Shown here one piece after another: positions 1 to 8,268 of a DNA stretch of 64,000 nt. The translations under genes and the position numbers were made by a program. The stretch covers positions 2,480,001 to 2,544,000 of the forward strand of contig JBLDXI010000029.1 in the NCBI GenBank assembly GCA_047495785.1. The letters run 5' to 3'. The first letter of the stretch is position 1. Each line of letters starts with the position of its first letter. The notes beneath the pieces were generated by a model that was given only the letters and a program-made list of their open reading frames with translations, did not search any database and was not told the DNA's origin. This stretch comes from Lepidodermella squamata. Lineage: Eukaryota > Gastrotricha.

Positions 1-554
1 CGGCCAAGTTGCAGCACAACAAAGTTCATTTTGCATTCCTGCGTATCAAATGGGAATGCTTCGAGTTTTAGGTCGCAAACAGATTTAAAGACGCCGGTAA
101 ACGTGTAGTCAAACTCAACATTCGGAGAAAATTTCAAGGACAGTACAGATAGCTGACCACCAAAATTTGTCATAGCGGCATCCTCGAAGGAGTTGGAATG
201 TTCGATAAGCGGCCGCCAGAACAAGTCGACGTTTGAAAAGAATGTTATACTTCGATTCGCAAAATGTTGACATGGTGTAGCCCAAGATACTTTCAGCTGG
301 GCTGCGATTTCGAAACTTTCTGAAACATCGTCAACGTCGTGGAAAGCTTGAACAATCATTTCTATGCCAACAAGGGTGACATTGCAATTATCATGTTCAA
401 TGAACGACTCGCAAAGCGGCGAATAGCGCTGCGCACTAAGATCGGGGCATTTCGTTATCATTTCGACAGTGAGCGGTTCACGAAGCTCGACTTCACTTTT
501 TTGAGCCTGCAGCAGGATGAAGTTGAGTGTTAGAAGTGGAAAAATTACAAGCAT
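1..554 (-). CDS. Cys-loop ligand-gated ion channel, N-terminal part (cut by window edge)
   Basis: The minus strand is open from an ATG at 554 to the window edge, about 184 residues, with no intron seen. It begins with a hydrophobic signal peptide (MLVIFPLLTLNFILLQAQ) and continues as an extracellular ligand-binding domain. The diagnostic Cys-loop is near the end: C, 13 residues containing FPFDTQ, then C. These receptors are pentameric plasma-membrane channels opened by transmitters such as acetylcholine, GABA or glutamate. The membrane segments lie outside the window, so ion selectivity and ligand cannot be told. FPFDTQ is shared with the two complete Cys-loop genes at 50.7 and 53.3 kb, but the rest of this domain is clearly different, so it is a separate subfamily member. 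Start chosen because it directly precedes the signal peptide. Confidence 0.85.
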   Translation of the reverse strand, partial: MLVIFPLLTLNFILLQAQKSEVELREPLTVEMITKCPDLSAQRYSPLCESFIEHDNCNVTLVGIEMIVQAFHDVDDVSESFEIAAQLKVSWATPCQHFANRSITFFSNVDLFWRPLIEHSNSFEDAAMTNFGGQLSVLSLKFSPNVEFDYTFTGVFKSVCDLKLEAFPFDTQECKMNFVVLQLG

Positions 555-2762
555 TTTCTTTTCGATAATATTCTCGTTTGAGATTGTGTCATCTGCGCAT
601 TTGGATGTGTGGCATTGGCCAATTAAATCAGAAGAGCGAAAAGAGTACTTATTTACATATCATAAAATTTATGGTTTGAAATATACCTCCCCTAAAGTAA
701 ACTATGTCAGCAACATTTTCTGCAGTCTTAGAGCCTCGGGGAATCAATGCGCATTTTTGTAAATCTTCCAGAAGATTACAAGAATAGTTGGCAAATCAAA
801 GCATTCAATGTGAAAGAATCGGATCTAAATACCGCCGATCTATCTGAAGAATCGGATCTAAATACCGCCGATCTATCTGAAGAATCGGATCTAAATACCG
901 CCGATCTATCTGAAGAATCGGTTCTGATACCACAGACGATCTCATGAGAATGTTTAATTAATTATGCCGGTTTTGCCGCATACGGAATCAGCCCTTTAAA
1001 TCCTGGTTACATTACTGAGGAATTCTTCGTAGCTTCCGATCACCTCCCTGCGGTGCCATGATTCAGACATTGTGTGACAATTGTTTAGGCGGAAATAACG
1101 TCGGCTGTCCTGTAGCTATCCACCGAACTAGTGCCCAGTTTATAGTACATTAGTTTGGATTTACTATTGAAAAATTGTGCATGACTTTCGATTCTTCTTG
1201 CAATTCTCAATGACGGAAAGCACTGGGACGTAGGAGGGGGAGACTTCATTAAAACTGCTCGTCTTTATTTGCCCAGGAAGTGTGTACAATTAAAATTGCA
1301 ATCAACAGCTACTTTGACATTCGAACACTTTGAAATAGGCTCCATTCGCACACTCCTATTTGTCTAAAGGCCGCAATTGGCGGAGACAGAACGAATACAG
1401 ATTTGATTTGCTAACAGCAATGCTATGGGTATTGGTCGTTCTCATAATCAGCCTTTCAAGAAGCCTAAAAAGTGGCGCGCTGATTCGAGAGCCTCTAAAT
1501 AATATTATAAAATAATATTCAAAAGTACCTTGCCGTTCGAGTACCTAATTTTCAAAAATTCAGTTAGATATTATTTAAATGGCCTCGTCCTTGGTACCGT
1601 TGGAAGGCTGGCTATTCCAGTACCTAAAATCGCCAACTGAATTGTTGAAAGTAACGTCACCTGCAAACTTGAGGGATGAAAGGTTTTTGATCATAGCAAA
1701 ATGCAGAAATAAGTACGAGTATTAAGGAGGATTTTCATTCTTTCAATAAATCAATCAACCGCAAGCATTCGAAATTTGTGACCCAGATAATTGTTACGAA
1801 TCGATATACCCAACGAGATGCGTTTAAGGACGCCGGATTGTACAGCGCACTTAAAACGAAATTAAAACGCCGCGATGATGATTAGCGAACTGGAAGTAAT
1901 ACTGCCCCGTTATGATGAAAAGGATACATCATCAGATCATTTCATTTCAAATGTCGATTTGTAATTTTGTAGCGTAATATCACATTTAGCCTGCTCAGAT
2001 CCTATATCATCATCGTGGGTCAAACATTGCGCGCGCGCGCGCGTCACCCGTGCGCTGGCCTTTTGGCGCAAAGCGCTAAATAATTTAGCGCGCAACATCT
2101 GGCGAGCGCAGTTCGAAATTATTATTATTATTGCCATCATCGACAAGGCACAAAGACATGAGCCGCGCGATAATCATACCCAGCTAATACTGTGGATGTT
2201 ATACACATCTTTGGATGCACATTTTACTGTAAAAACTATCATCACAGCAGTAGTGTTACACAATTGCGGTCGCGCCCCCAGGGGAAAAGCAACGAGCCAG
2301 CAGTTCAGGAAGTAGTCGCAAGTTTGGCCACCAAATGCGCGCTTTCTTATAAAGTGTTTCATATACTACTATACTACACATAATACACACACAACATGCG
2401 CGGAAACTAGAGCGCGGCTCTTGATGCCGGGCTGAGCGCGCAAAGTATATAAACACTGTGATGATGCGCATTATTTCGTTTTGCTTGTGTTTACCTTGAA
2501 CAGCGCCCCTGTTTACTGCTACTGCGAAGCATCAGCGCCATTAGCACTTGTTAAGCCGGCGACCCTGGCAACACCTAGCAAGCAACCGGACAACCTTAAT
2601 CTCAATAAACAAATAAATGTTATTGCGCAAAATCTGCCAAATATTATTACACGCGCAGATTTTATCTTTCACACCCGACTGATAAAACTTTTTTTCCCCG
2701 CCTTTTACCCTTCTTCCACTCAAATAATATATACGTGTATATATTGCAAATAGCGGCGAACT
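555..2762. other. Intergenic, 33-bp tandem repeat, otherwise no gene seen
   Basis: Upstream region of the minus-strand channel gene. It contains the 33-bp tandem repeat at 816-948 and a short (CG)n run near 2031-2043. The short open frames between 1.9 and 2.7 kb overlap each other on both strands and show no recognisable protein features. No RNA gene was recognised. Confidence 0.6.
816..948 (+). repeat. 33-bp tandem repeat, about four copies
   Basis: A unit starting GAATCGGATCTAAATACC recurs at 816, 849 and 882 almost perfectly, with a diverged fourth copy from 915. The period is a multiple of three, and one plus-strand frame reads ESDLNTADLSE three times inside a 66-residue open frame (747-947). 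No domain or signal supports that this frame is translated. Confidence 0.9.
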
Positions 2763-3357
2763 ATGCTAGCTTCGATTAACGTGTTATTGATAATCTTCAT
2801 CTGGCAGCTGTTGTCCGGATTCATCATCGTCGAATGCAAGCCGCTTGTCACAAAAAATCCGGCCGGTAGTACCAGTACTGGAACCGATGATGACCGGAGG
2901 TCGGCAGAGGCTGCTACGCTGTCGATCGGGGACATTGAAACTACGGAAATGCCGACCATTTTCACGTATACCGACCGGCCCGTTATTTTGAGTAGCCAAA
3001 AATCTGGCGTGACTCATGCGACACCTGCCGCTCAAATTACAACGTCCCTAAATTCGAACTCATCCGGAACGAAAAAAGTCTCAGACCCAGAATGGCTCGA
3101 GGTTAGTTGACGAATTTAAATATTATTATTTTCACCGATTTTCGTGATTTTTCTACCAGGCACCCGGCCGGCCGTATACGACTGGTGACTACCGCGCTGA
3201 GATGACTGAAGTTGCGTCGATTTTCAGGAAGACCGAGGAGACGCTGCAATTAACTGGCCATGGCTATACTATGTTCATGCTTAAACAGGCTTGCATATTT
3301 TCGAACAAATTCAGCAGAAATTGCCCGAACATTTGTCTATATCATGGCTTGTGCTGA
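2763..3357 (+). CDS. Small secreted protein, unknown function (2 exons)
   Basis: Predicted exons 2763-3101 and 3160-3357, joined in phase 0 across a 58-nt intron (GTTAGT...TACCAG), give 178 residues. The first 25 or so residues form a strong signal peptide (LASINVLLIIFIWQLLSG). The middle is Ser/Thr/Asp-rich and probably disordered, with acidic TDDDRRS and several Thr clusters. The C-terminus has four cysteines in about 22 residues (C-x10-C-x3-C-x5-C), which would suit a small disulphide-bonded module. I do not recognise the family. A further exon cannot be excluded. It could be a secreted peptide precursor or the start of a longer extracellular protein. Confidence 0.5.
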
Positions 3358-3671
3358 TATTAAGTGCGGTTTTATCGAACATTTTCAGTCAGCGTCTATG
3401 CGCAATGATATAATTTGGCTTGCGGGTATTTCAGACTCGGAAAGTGCATTAATTTTCGCATAATAAAATAACTTTAAAAAATTTGGCCTGTGATGTCGTT
3501 CCGATGAACCAAATTTACAGATAGCTGCAGAAATCGGTCATTGAAAATTGAGAACAAATAATTTGATCATTTTTATCAAGAGATCTTCCGGCTGTGTTTT
3601 CGCAATTAGTAGAAATAAACTGCGTAGCGAAGCTGCGGTTCAAATTTTAATTATTAGGTTCGTCAAGACGC
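3358..3671. other. Intergenic, AT-rich, nothing recognised
   Basis: Region between the small secreted-protein gene and the TATA box of the first KG-rich gene. No open frame or RNA gene of note. Confidence 0.6.
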
Positions 3672-3678
3672 TATAAAA
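3672..3678 (+). promoter_or_regulatory. TATA box of KG-rich gene 1
   Basis: TATAAAA, 93 bp before the ATG at 3765. The other two KG-rich copies have a TATA-like TATATAA at 90 and 93 bp before their ATGs, so the spacing is conserved. Confidence 0.7.
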
Positions 3679-3764
3679 GGCTATGGGATGTTTTGATAAT
3701 TCATCAAGCTTAGTTGCAAGCCTGCTTTGATATTTCGCTCCTTTTCTCAATTCAAACCAAAAGG

Positions 3765-4355
3765 ATGCGCGCTGTTTTCGCTTTGGCTGCTGTCGTTCTT
3801 TTGGCTCTCGGTAAATCTTTGAAGACATCGTCAGGTCCAATAATCTTACTCGTTTTCTTACTTACAGCTTTCTCCGAAGCCGAGGCTGGCCGTGGTAACA
3901 AGGGCAAAAGTGTCTCGAAGAGCGTCTCTATCAGCGTGTCGTACAACAGGCAGCCGAAGAAGCACGCGATGAAGAAGCGCCCGGCCAAGAAGGCCTTCGT
4001 CGCTGGGCGCAAGCACCGCCGTGCCTCGTTCTCCAAGTCCGTGTCCGCGTCGGTGTCGGCCCGCACGAACAAGCACACCCGCAAGGTCTCCACCAAGAAG
4101 TTCATGCGCGTGCACAAGCGCGGATCCATGTCCGGCTCGTACTCGCGCTCGGGCTCCTTGGGCGGCTACAACAAGAAGGGTGGCAACAAGCGCCACGGTG
4201 GCAAGAAGTTCGGTGGCAAGAAGTTTGGTGGCAAGAAGCACGGTGGCAAGCACGGCAAGAAAGGCCGCAAGGGCAGCAAGAGCGGCAGCTACTCGGCCTC
4301 CAACAACTTCTCCTACTCGGTTGCCGTCGAAACCGGTGCTGCTCCCTCCAAATGA
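3765..4355 (+). CDS. Secreted Lys/Gly/Ser-rich basic protein, copy 1 (2 exons)
   Basis: Exons 3765-3810 and 3868-4355 with a 57-nt phase-1 intron encode 177 residues. Exon 1 gives the signal-peptide core (MRAVFALAAVVLLAL), followed by AFSEAEAG where cleavage is likely. The mature protein is very basic and low-complexity: SVS motifs, a Lys/Arg/His-rich middle, GGKK-F/H repeats, and a less charged tail (YSVAVETGAAPSK). It has no cysteines and no recognised domain; a nucleic-acid-binding, matrix or antimicrobial role would be a guess. Codon use is strongly biased to C/G in third positions, typical of high expression. Exon 2 is nearly identical to the copies at 12.4 and 21.3 kb. Oddly, this copy's intron has no in-frame stop, so intron retention would insert 19 residues after the signal peptide. 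Confidence 0.8.
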   Translation: MRAVFALAAVVLLALGKSLKTSSGPIILLVFLLTAFSEAEAGRGNKGKSVSKSVSISVSYNRQPKKHAMKKRPAKKAFVAGRKHRRASFSKSVSASVSARTNKHTRKVSTKKFMRVHKRGSMSGSYSRSGSLGGYNKKGGNKRHGGKKFGGKKFGGKKHGGKHGKKGRKGSKSGSYSASNNFSYSVAVETGAAPSK

Positions 4356-4705
4356 AAACTCTTTGAGTCAAAGCCATTGAACTTCGGTTTCCTTCAATGA
4401 TAATTTATTTCAAAATCTAAAATTGAAAGTAAAGTTGTAACGCTGATCTTGAGTGCAAGTCTCTATTTGGAATTAGTCTGTTCGTTACCGGCAACGAAAA
4501 GGAAGTCAATTTGTCATCCCTTGAACCTAGCGCCAGAAAGAATTGATTTAATATGGAGCGCCACTCGAAATCCTGAAAAAGCGTTGAAATCGATTAAAGG
4601 TTCTTTTGCCTCAAAAGGTATTTTAGTCGCGTGCGATCTAAAAGCACGAGCCGATATGGGCCTGTGTTTTGAACCTTAATCGCGTGGCGTTATAGACGAT
4701 GGGGC
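4356..4705 (+). promoter_or_regulatory. Upstream region of sHSP copy 1, conserved block shared with copy 2
   Basis: From about 4590 to the gene, this region is conserved with 18375-18610 before the second sHSP copy. It includes a perfect inverted motif CGTGC-N9-GCACG (4630-4648; 18419-18437 in copy 2). I see GAA/TTC triplets but no clean contiguous heat-shock element. Confidence 0.5.
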
Positions 4706-4712
4706 TATAAAT
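4706..4712 (+). promoter_or_regulatory. TATA box of sHSP gene 1
   Basis: TATAAAT, 117 bp before the ATG, in the conserved promoter block. Copy 2 has the same sequence 116 bp before its ATG. Confidence 0.7.
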
Positions 4713-4822
4713 TTCGATTTATTTTCTCGTTAAAAATCATCACCTGCTTTTGCAATTTAAAGCTCATAGCAATCTTCTCGCTTTCATTTTCGTTCGTGTT
4801 TTGATCTTCTTCAAACTCTAAA

Positions 4823-6139
4823 ATGGCCTGCTCATACACCTCGATCCCCTCGACCTTCGCCGCTGGCTACACCAGCCCGATGAACGTCGAGAGCCTGCTC
4901 CGCAACAAGGTCGACATCTACTCACCGTCGTCTGTTGAGCGCAGCCTCATCAACGCCGCCGTCCCGACCCCGTTCGCCGCTGCCGCCGGCATCCACAACG
5001 TCAACGCCTTCGCCTCGTCCCCGATCGCCTACAACACCTTCGCCTCGCCGATCGAGTGCGGAGCCGAGACCGGCCGCGTCTTCGGTGCCGAGTGCGGTGC
5101 CCAGCTGGCCGCCATCGTCGCCGCCCGCCTCAACACCTTCGTCGGCCAGGAGGTGGCCGTCCGCATCGGCGCCCAGTGGGGAGCCGAGATGTGCGCCAAG
5201 CTGGGTGCCGAGCTCGCCGTCAAGCTCGTCAACGGCTGGCCGGTCGAGCAGTGCGCCCGCTGGTGCTACACTTTCGGAGCCGAGCACGGCGCCGAACTGG
5301 GTGCCATCATCGCCCAGCGCCTGGGTGCCATCTACACCGCCGAGTTCGCCGCCCGCATCGGCGCCGAGCTCTTCGCCGACGTCTGCGCCAAGCAGTGCTA
5401 CGTCATCGCCGCCCGCGTCGCCGAGTCGCGCTTCGGTGCCTCCAACAACTGGAACGCCGCCGCCCGCCTCTCCAACAACTGGACCGGCTCGTTCGAGCGC
5501 TTCGGTGGCATCAACTACCCGACCACCTTCGGCGCCAACACCTGGTCGAACACCCTGTCGGCTGACAACAAGCTGTACAACATCGCCTTCCGCCCGTCCT
5601 CCGAGGTCGAGCTCTACACCCTGACCCACCCGATCCGCATGATCGACGTCGAGGGCAACCGCCAGCTGTACCTGTGCTTCGAGCTCAAGGGCTTCAAGCC
5701 TGAGGAAGTCACCGTCACCCTGAACAAGGCCGAGCGCGCCGTCGTCGTCGAGGCTGCCCACGAGGCCAAGGACGGCAAGGAGCACACCGTCGCCCGCAAG
5801 TACTCGCGCAAGTTCGTCCTGCCCGAGGTTAGTAAATCACTGAACCATCAGTCATCACCTATTTAAATGTTAATTTCATCTGTCTAGACCCTTGCCAAGA
5901 TCGACCTGACCAAGGTTGAGCTCAAGTCGTGCCTGACCCAGGAGGGCCACCTCGTCGTCGAGTGCCAGCTGCCGAAGATGACCACCGAGGAGATCGCCAA
6001 GTGCCCGACCATGTCCGAGCTGTACAACAAGCTGCCCGCCTTCGGAGGCTTCAACGCCGCCGTCCAGGCCTTCGGCGGCATCAACGCCATCAACCGCCGT
6101 ACCTGCGATGTCAAGCCCGTCACCGTCAAGACCGCCTAA
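4823..6139 (+). CDS. Small heat-shock protein with N-terminal Ala/Gly/Glu helical repeats, copy 1 (2 exons)
   Basis: Exons 4823-5827 and 5888-6139, phase-0 intron of 60 nt, 418 residues. The alpha-crystallin domain spans about residues 265-365: GFKPEEVTV, then RKYSRKFVLPE at the exon end, then TLAKIDL...LTQEGHLVVECQLPK in exon 2. This is the ATP-independent holdase chaperone domain. What is unusual is residues 80-205: a chain of GAExGAxLGA-type segments rich in Ala, Gly, Glu and Arg, likely amphipathic helix, with seven cysteines and no proline but one. Residues 206-264 form an Asn/Trp/Phe-rich linker. Typical sHSPs are about 150-250 residues, so this is long because of the N-terminal part. 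Extreme GC3 codon bias suggests high expression. The U3 gene follows 330 bp downstream. Confidence 0.9.
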
Positions 6140-6468
6140 ATGAAAGCCGAATACCATAGCCAAAGAGAAGATGAGCAATAATGCGCAATGTTGAAGAACT
6201 TTGCTTGAGAAAAATTGTGATACCATTCGATGTGATACTCTTGTGTTTCTCAGTTTTCCTCGACAGTAAAACAAGAGATGTTGCGTAAAAATGGTCCGAT
6301 TCCTACTTTATAGCAAAAAATGAGCGAAATCGACAAGGACGAGGTTCGCCTCCACGCTATGAGCCATTTTTTGCACAATCAATACATTTTCCTATGCAAA
6401 TAATCTATCTGGTTGCTGGATGCGAGACCGCAGAAGGCCTTTCAACAAAATGTTGCTACTTTAATTTC

Positions 6469-6709
6469 AAGATCATACTTCTTGGGATCATTTCTTTATT
6501 TAGATTTGCCCCAACGTCAGCCTCATCTGACGACAAACCCAAACCGCGATGACGAGACGTGGTGACTGGCCCTGAGCGCGAACTTGGCCGCGCGAGCCCG
6601 GCGACCTTTCCAGGGTGGCTGGTCTCGAGGTGGCCGTTGATGAACGTTCCGGCCTGGTGGCTCTTTAATTAGGGCCACTTCCGGAGGGGTCAGTCGCTTT
6701 CAGAGCGGC
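6469..6709 (+). ncRNA. U3 snoRNA, copy 1 (box D altered)
   Basis: The 5' end (AAGATCATACTTCTTGGG, then ATCATTTCT) matches the U3 5' domain that pairs with pre-rRNA. Further on are a GATGACGAG box C', a CCTGAGCGCGAA box B, and a TTGATGAACGTTC box C. The 3' hairpin is followed by TTTTCT. U3 guides early 18S rRNA processing in the nucleolus with fibrillarin, NOP56, NOP58 and 15.5K. In this copy box D reads CAGA instead of CTGA, and a stem that is perfect in copy 2 (GTGGCTCT/AGAGCCAC) carries a mismatch. It may be a decaying copy. Ends are approximate. Confidence 0.88.
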
Positions 6710-7113
6710 TTTTCTAATGAAAAACAAAACAGGAACGGAACTACTTTGTGTGAAATTATTTCGCAGCATCATCTTTAAGAACTCATTTTTAGAAGGTTTC
6801 AATTAGATCTAGCGAAAATAGGGCAACACTTTATCTAGAATATCATGAAATAGGCAAATGTCTGCCATATCACAAAGTTATATATAACCACGATGGCATC
6901 CGCGAATTCGTCCAGTCGCCGGCGAAAGTCTCTCCGATTGTATATTGACCGACAGCATGAGCCCGAATTCAGTTGCACGAGTGTATAATGGCCGAATGAT
7001 TTCGCCCGTAAACATAATTGCCCGAATTAGACAATAGAATTTCGAAGGAACTTCTGCCCGAATGAATACGATAATTTCGAGAGAAAATCAGGTAAAAAGA
7101 CGTATTATCGGTC
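6710..7113. other. Intergenic, nothing recognised
   Basis: Spacer between U3 copy 1 and the small TIR element. No open frame or RNA gene seen. Confidence 0.5.
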
Positions 7114-7278
7114 AAGGGTTTATCTAGTCTTTTCGAATTGGGGGTGGGTAGTCGTAAAATGGGGTAAAAATGGACCTCAAAAGCTCAAACATAGCCAAAA
7201 AAGCTCGAAATTTGGGGGTGGGTAGCCAAAGTTTGGGGGTGGGTTGGGGCTGGGTCGAGGGTGGCTAGATAAACCCTT
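7114..7278. repeat. Small TIR element with G-rich core
   Basis: A perfect 14-bp inverted repeat, AAGGGTTTATCTAG at 7114-7127 and its complement at 7265-7278, encloses a 137-bp core. The plus strand of the core holds several GGGGGTGGG runs, and 7235-7254 fits a four-tract G-quadruplex pattern. Confidence 0.7.
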
Positions 7279-7422
7279 GTTATCGGTATTACATCTGCCG
7301 GCTACCGGCCGTTTCGCGGGTTTCTGGTTCAAATCCTATTGGTAGCGATTTCTTTTGCGACTACGTCAAAAGGATTAAAGAGTGTCATTATTGACATTAA
7401 TTGGGCTTTAATGTTCGTGCAA

Positions 7423-7494
7423 GGTCCCATGGTGTAGCGGTTAGCACTCTGGACTCTGAATCCAGCGACTCGAGTTCAAATCTCGATGGGACCT
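7423..7494 (+). tRNA. tRNA-Gln (CTG)
   Basis: 72 nt with a 7-bp acceptor stem (GGTCCCA/TGGGACC), A-box-like TGGTGTAGCGGTTAG, anticodon stem CTGGA/TCCAG with loop CTCTGAA (anticodon CTG), and T loop GTTCAAATC. No intron. Confidence 0.95.
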
Positions 7495-7638
7495 CAATTT
7501 TGCAAAAATTTTCATTCTGTTTTTAAGAAACCAAAATTTTTCTTTTTAAATTCGAACTTCGAATATGCTAATGAGACTAAAATTATTTTTATTCCAGCAT
7601 CTATTCCATTGAAAAAGCATAGTTACAACGGTAGTTTT

Positions 7639-7655
7639 GTCAATCTTCGGATTGG

Positions 7656-7694
<39 letters not shown>

Positions 7695-7744
7695 GGCCCC
7701 TGCGCAAGGATGACACGCAAAATCGTGAAGCGTTCCATATTTTT
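7639..7744 (+). ncRNA. U6 spliceosomal snRNA
   Basis: Starts with a 5' stem (GTCAATCTTCGGATTGGC) and continues with ATATACTAAAATTGGAACG, the ACAGAGA box that pairs with the 5' splice site, GATTAGCATGGCCCC, and ends ...GCGTTCCATATTTTT, a Pol III terminator. About 106 nt, the usual U6 length. It pairs with U4 and U2 in the catalytic core of the spliceosome. No obvious TATA at -30. Confidence 0.97.
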
Positions 7745-8268
7745 GGTGCGGAAACTACAAAATATACTTGGTAGGCGAACATACGTACAATTGGTGAACG
7801 TGCTTTCCTCTAGCCGTACAGGTGAACGAACACTCGTTTTATTGAACTTTTTCAGCGAAACGTGCTTTCGCCTAGGTTTCCGCTAAATCATGATCGTAGG
7901 TGACAAGCGGGGAAAATGCGCAAATTAGGGGAGATGACGCGTAGGTGAACACACGTTTCACTGGAAAGCAAAAACACGCGATTAAACCAAAAGCTACGCC
8001 CATGCTACGCCCATGCTACGCCATAGACATAATATCAGTATCAGGGGCCCGTGTACCAGGAAAGGGCTCAAATGCGTCACCAACTTCCAGCTGGCGATTG
8101 TTTTTAAATTAGTCCTTTACTGGTAGTCATGGACTCAATCAAGGCATCTAGCACAGGAGAAATAATACGATTGATGAATCATAGACTCATTTTAATACTA
8201 AATAGAAAACATTCAGGTATCATTTCGGCGGTAAAATTCATCCTCTCACTAACTCTTGCAAAATATCT
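7745..8268. other. Intergenic, short repeats only
   Basis: Between the U6 gene and the 3' end of the GABA-B-like gene. It has several GTAGGTGAAC/GGTGAACG motifs and three tandem copies of GCTACGCCCAT near 7983-8018. No gene seen. Confidence 0.5.

Noticed and set aside
3858-4377. Several antisense and out-of-frame open frames over the KG-rich genes
   Set aside because: Low-complexity by-products of Lys/Gly/Ser codons with C/G third positions; they follow the exon in all three copies.
4449-4679. 76-residue frame upstream of sHSP copy 1
   Set aside because: It lies in the conserved promoter block; the frame is not kept before copy 2.
4555-4680. Heat-shock element before the sHSP gene
   Set aside because: GAA triplets occur about every ten bases, but no contiguous alternating GAA/TTC array of three units was found.
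4922-5785. 287-residue antisense frame over sHSP copy 1, and the matching 316-residue frame at 18620-19570
   Set aside because: Shadows of a GC3-biased gene: Gly/Leu/Asp/Val-rich, no domain, and wholly explained by the sense strand.
7285-7350. tRNA-like 3' end (GGTTCAAATCC... GGTAGCGA)
   Set aside because: The 5' half does not fold as a tRNA; it may be a relic, but cannot be supported.
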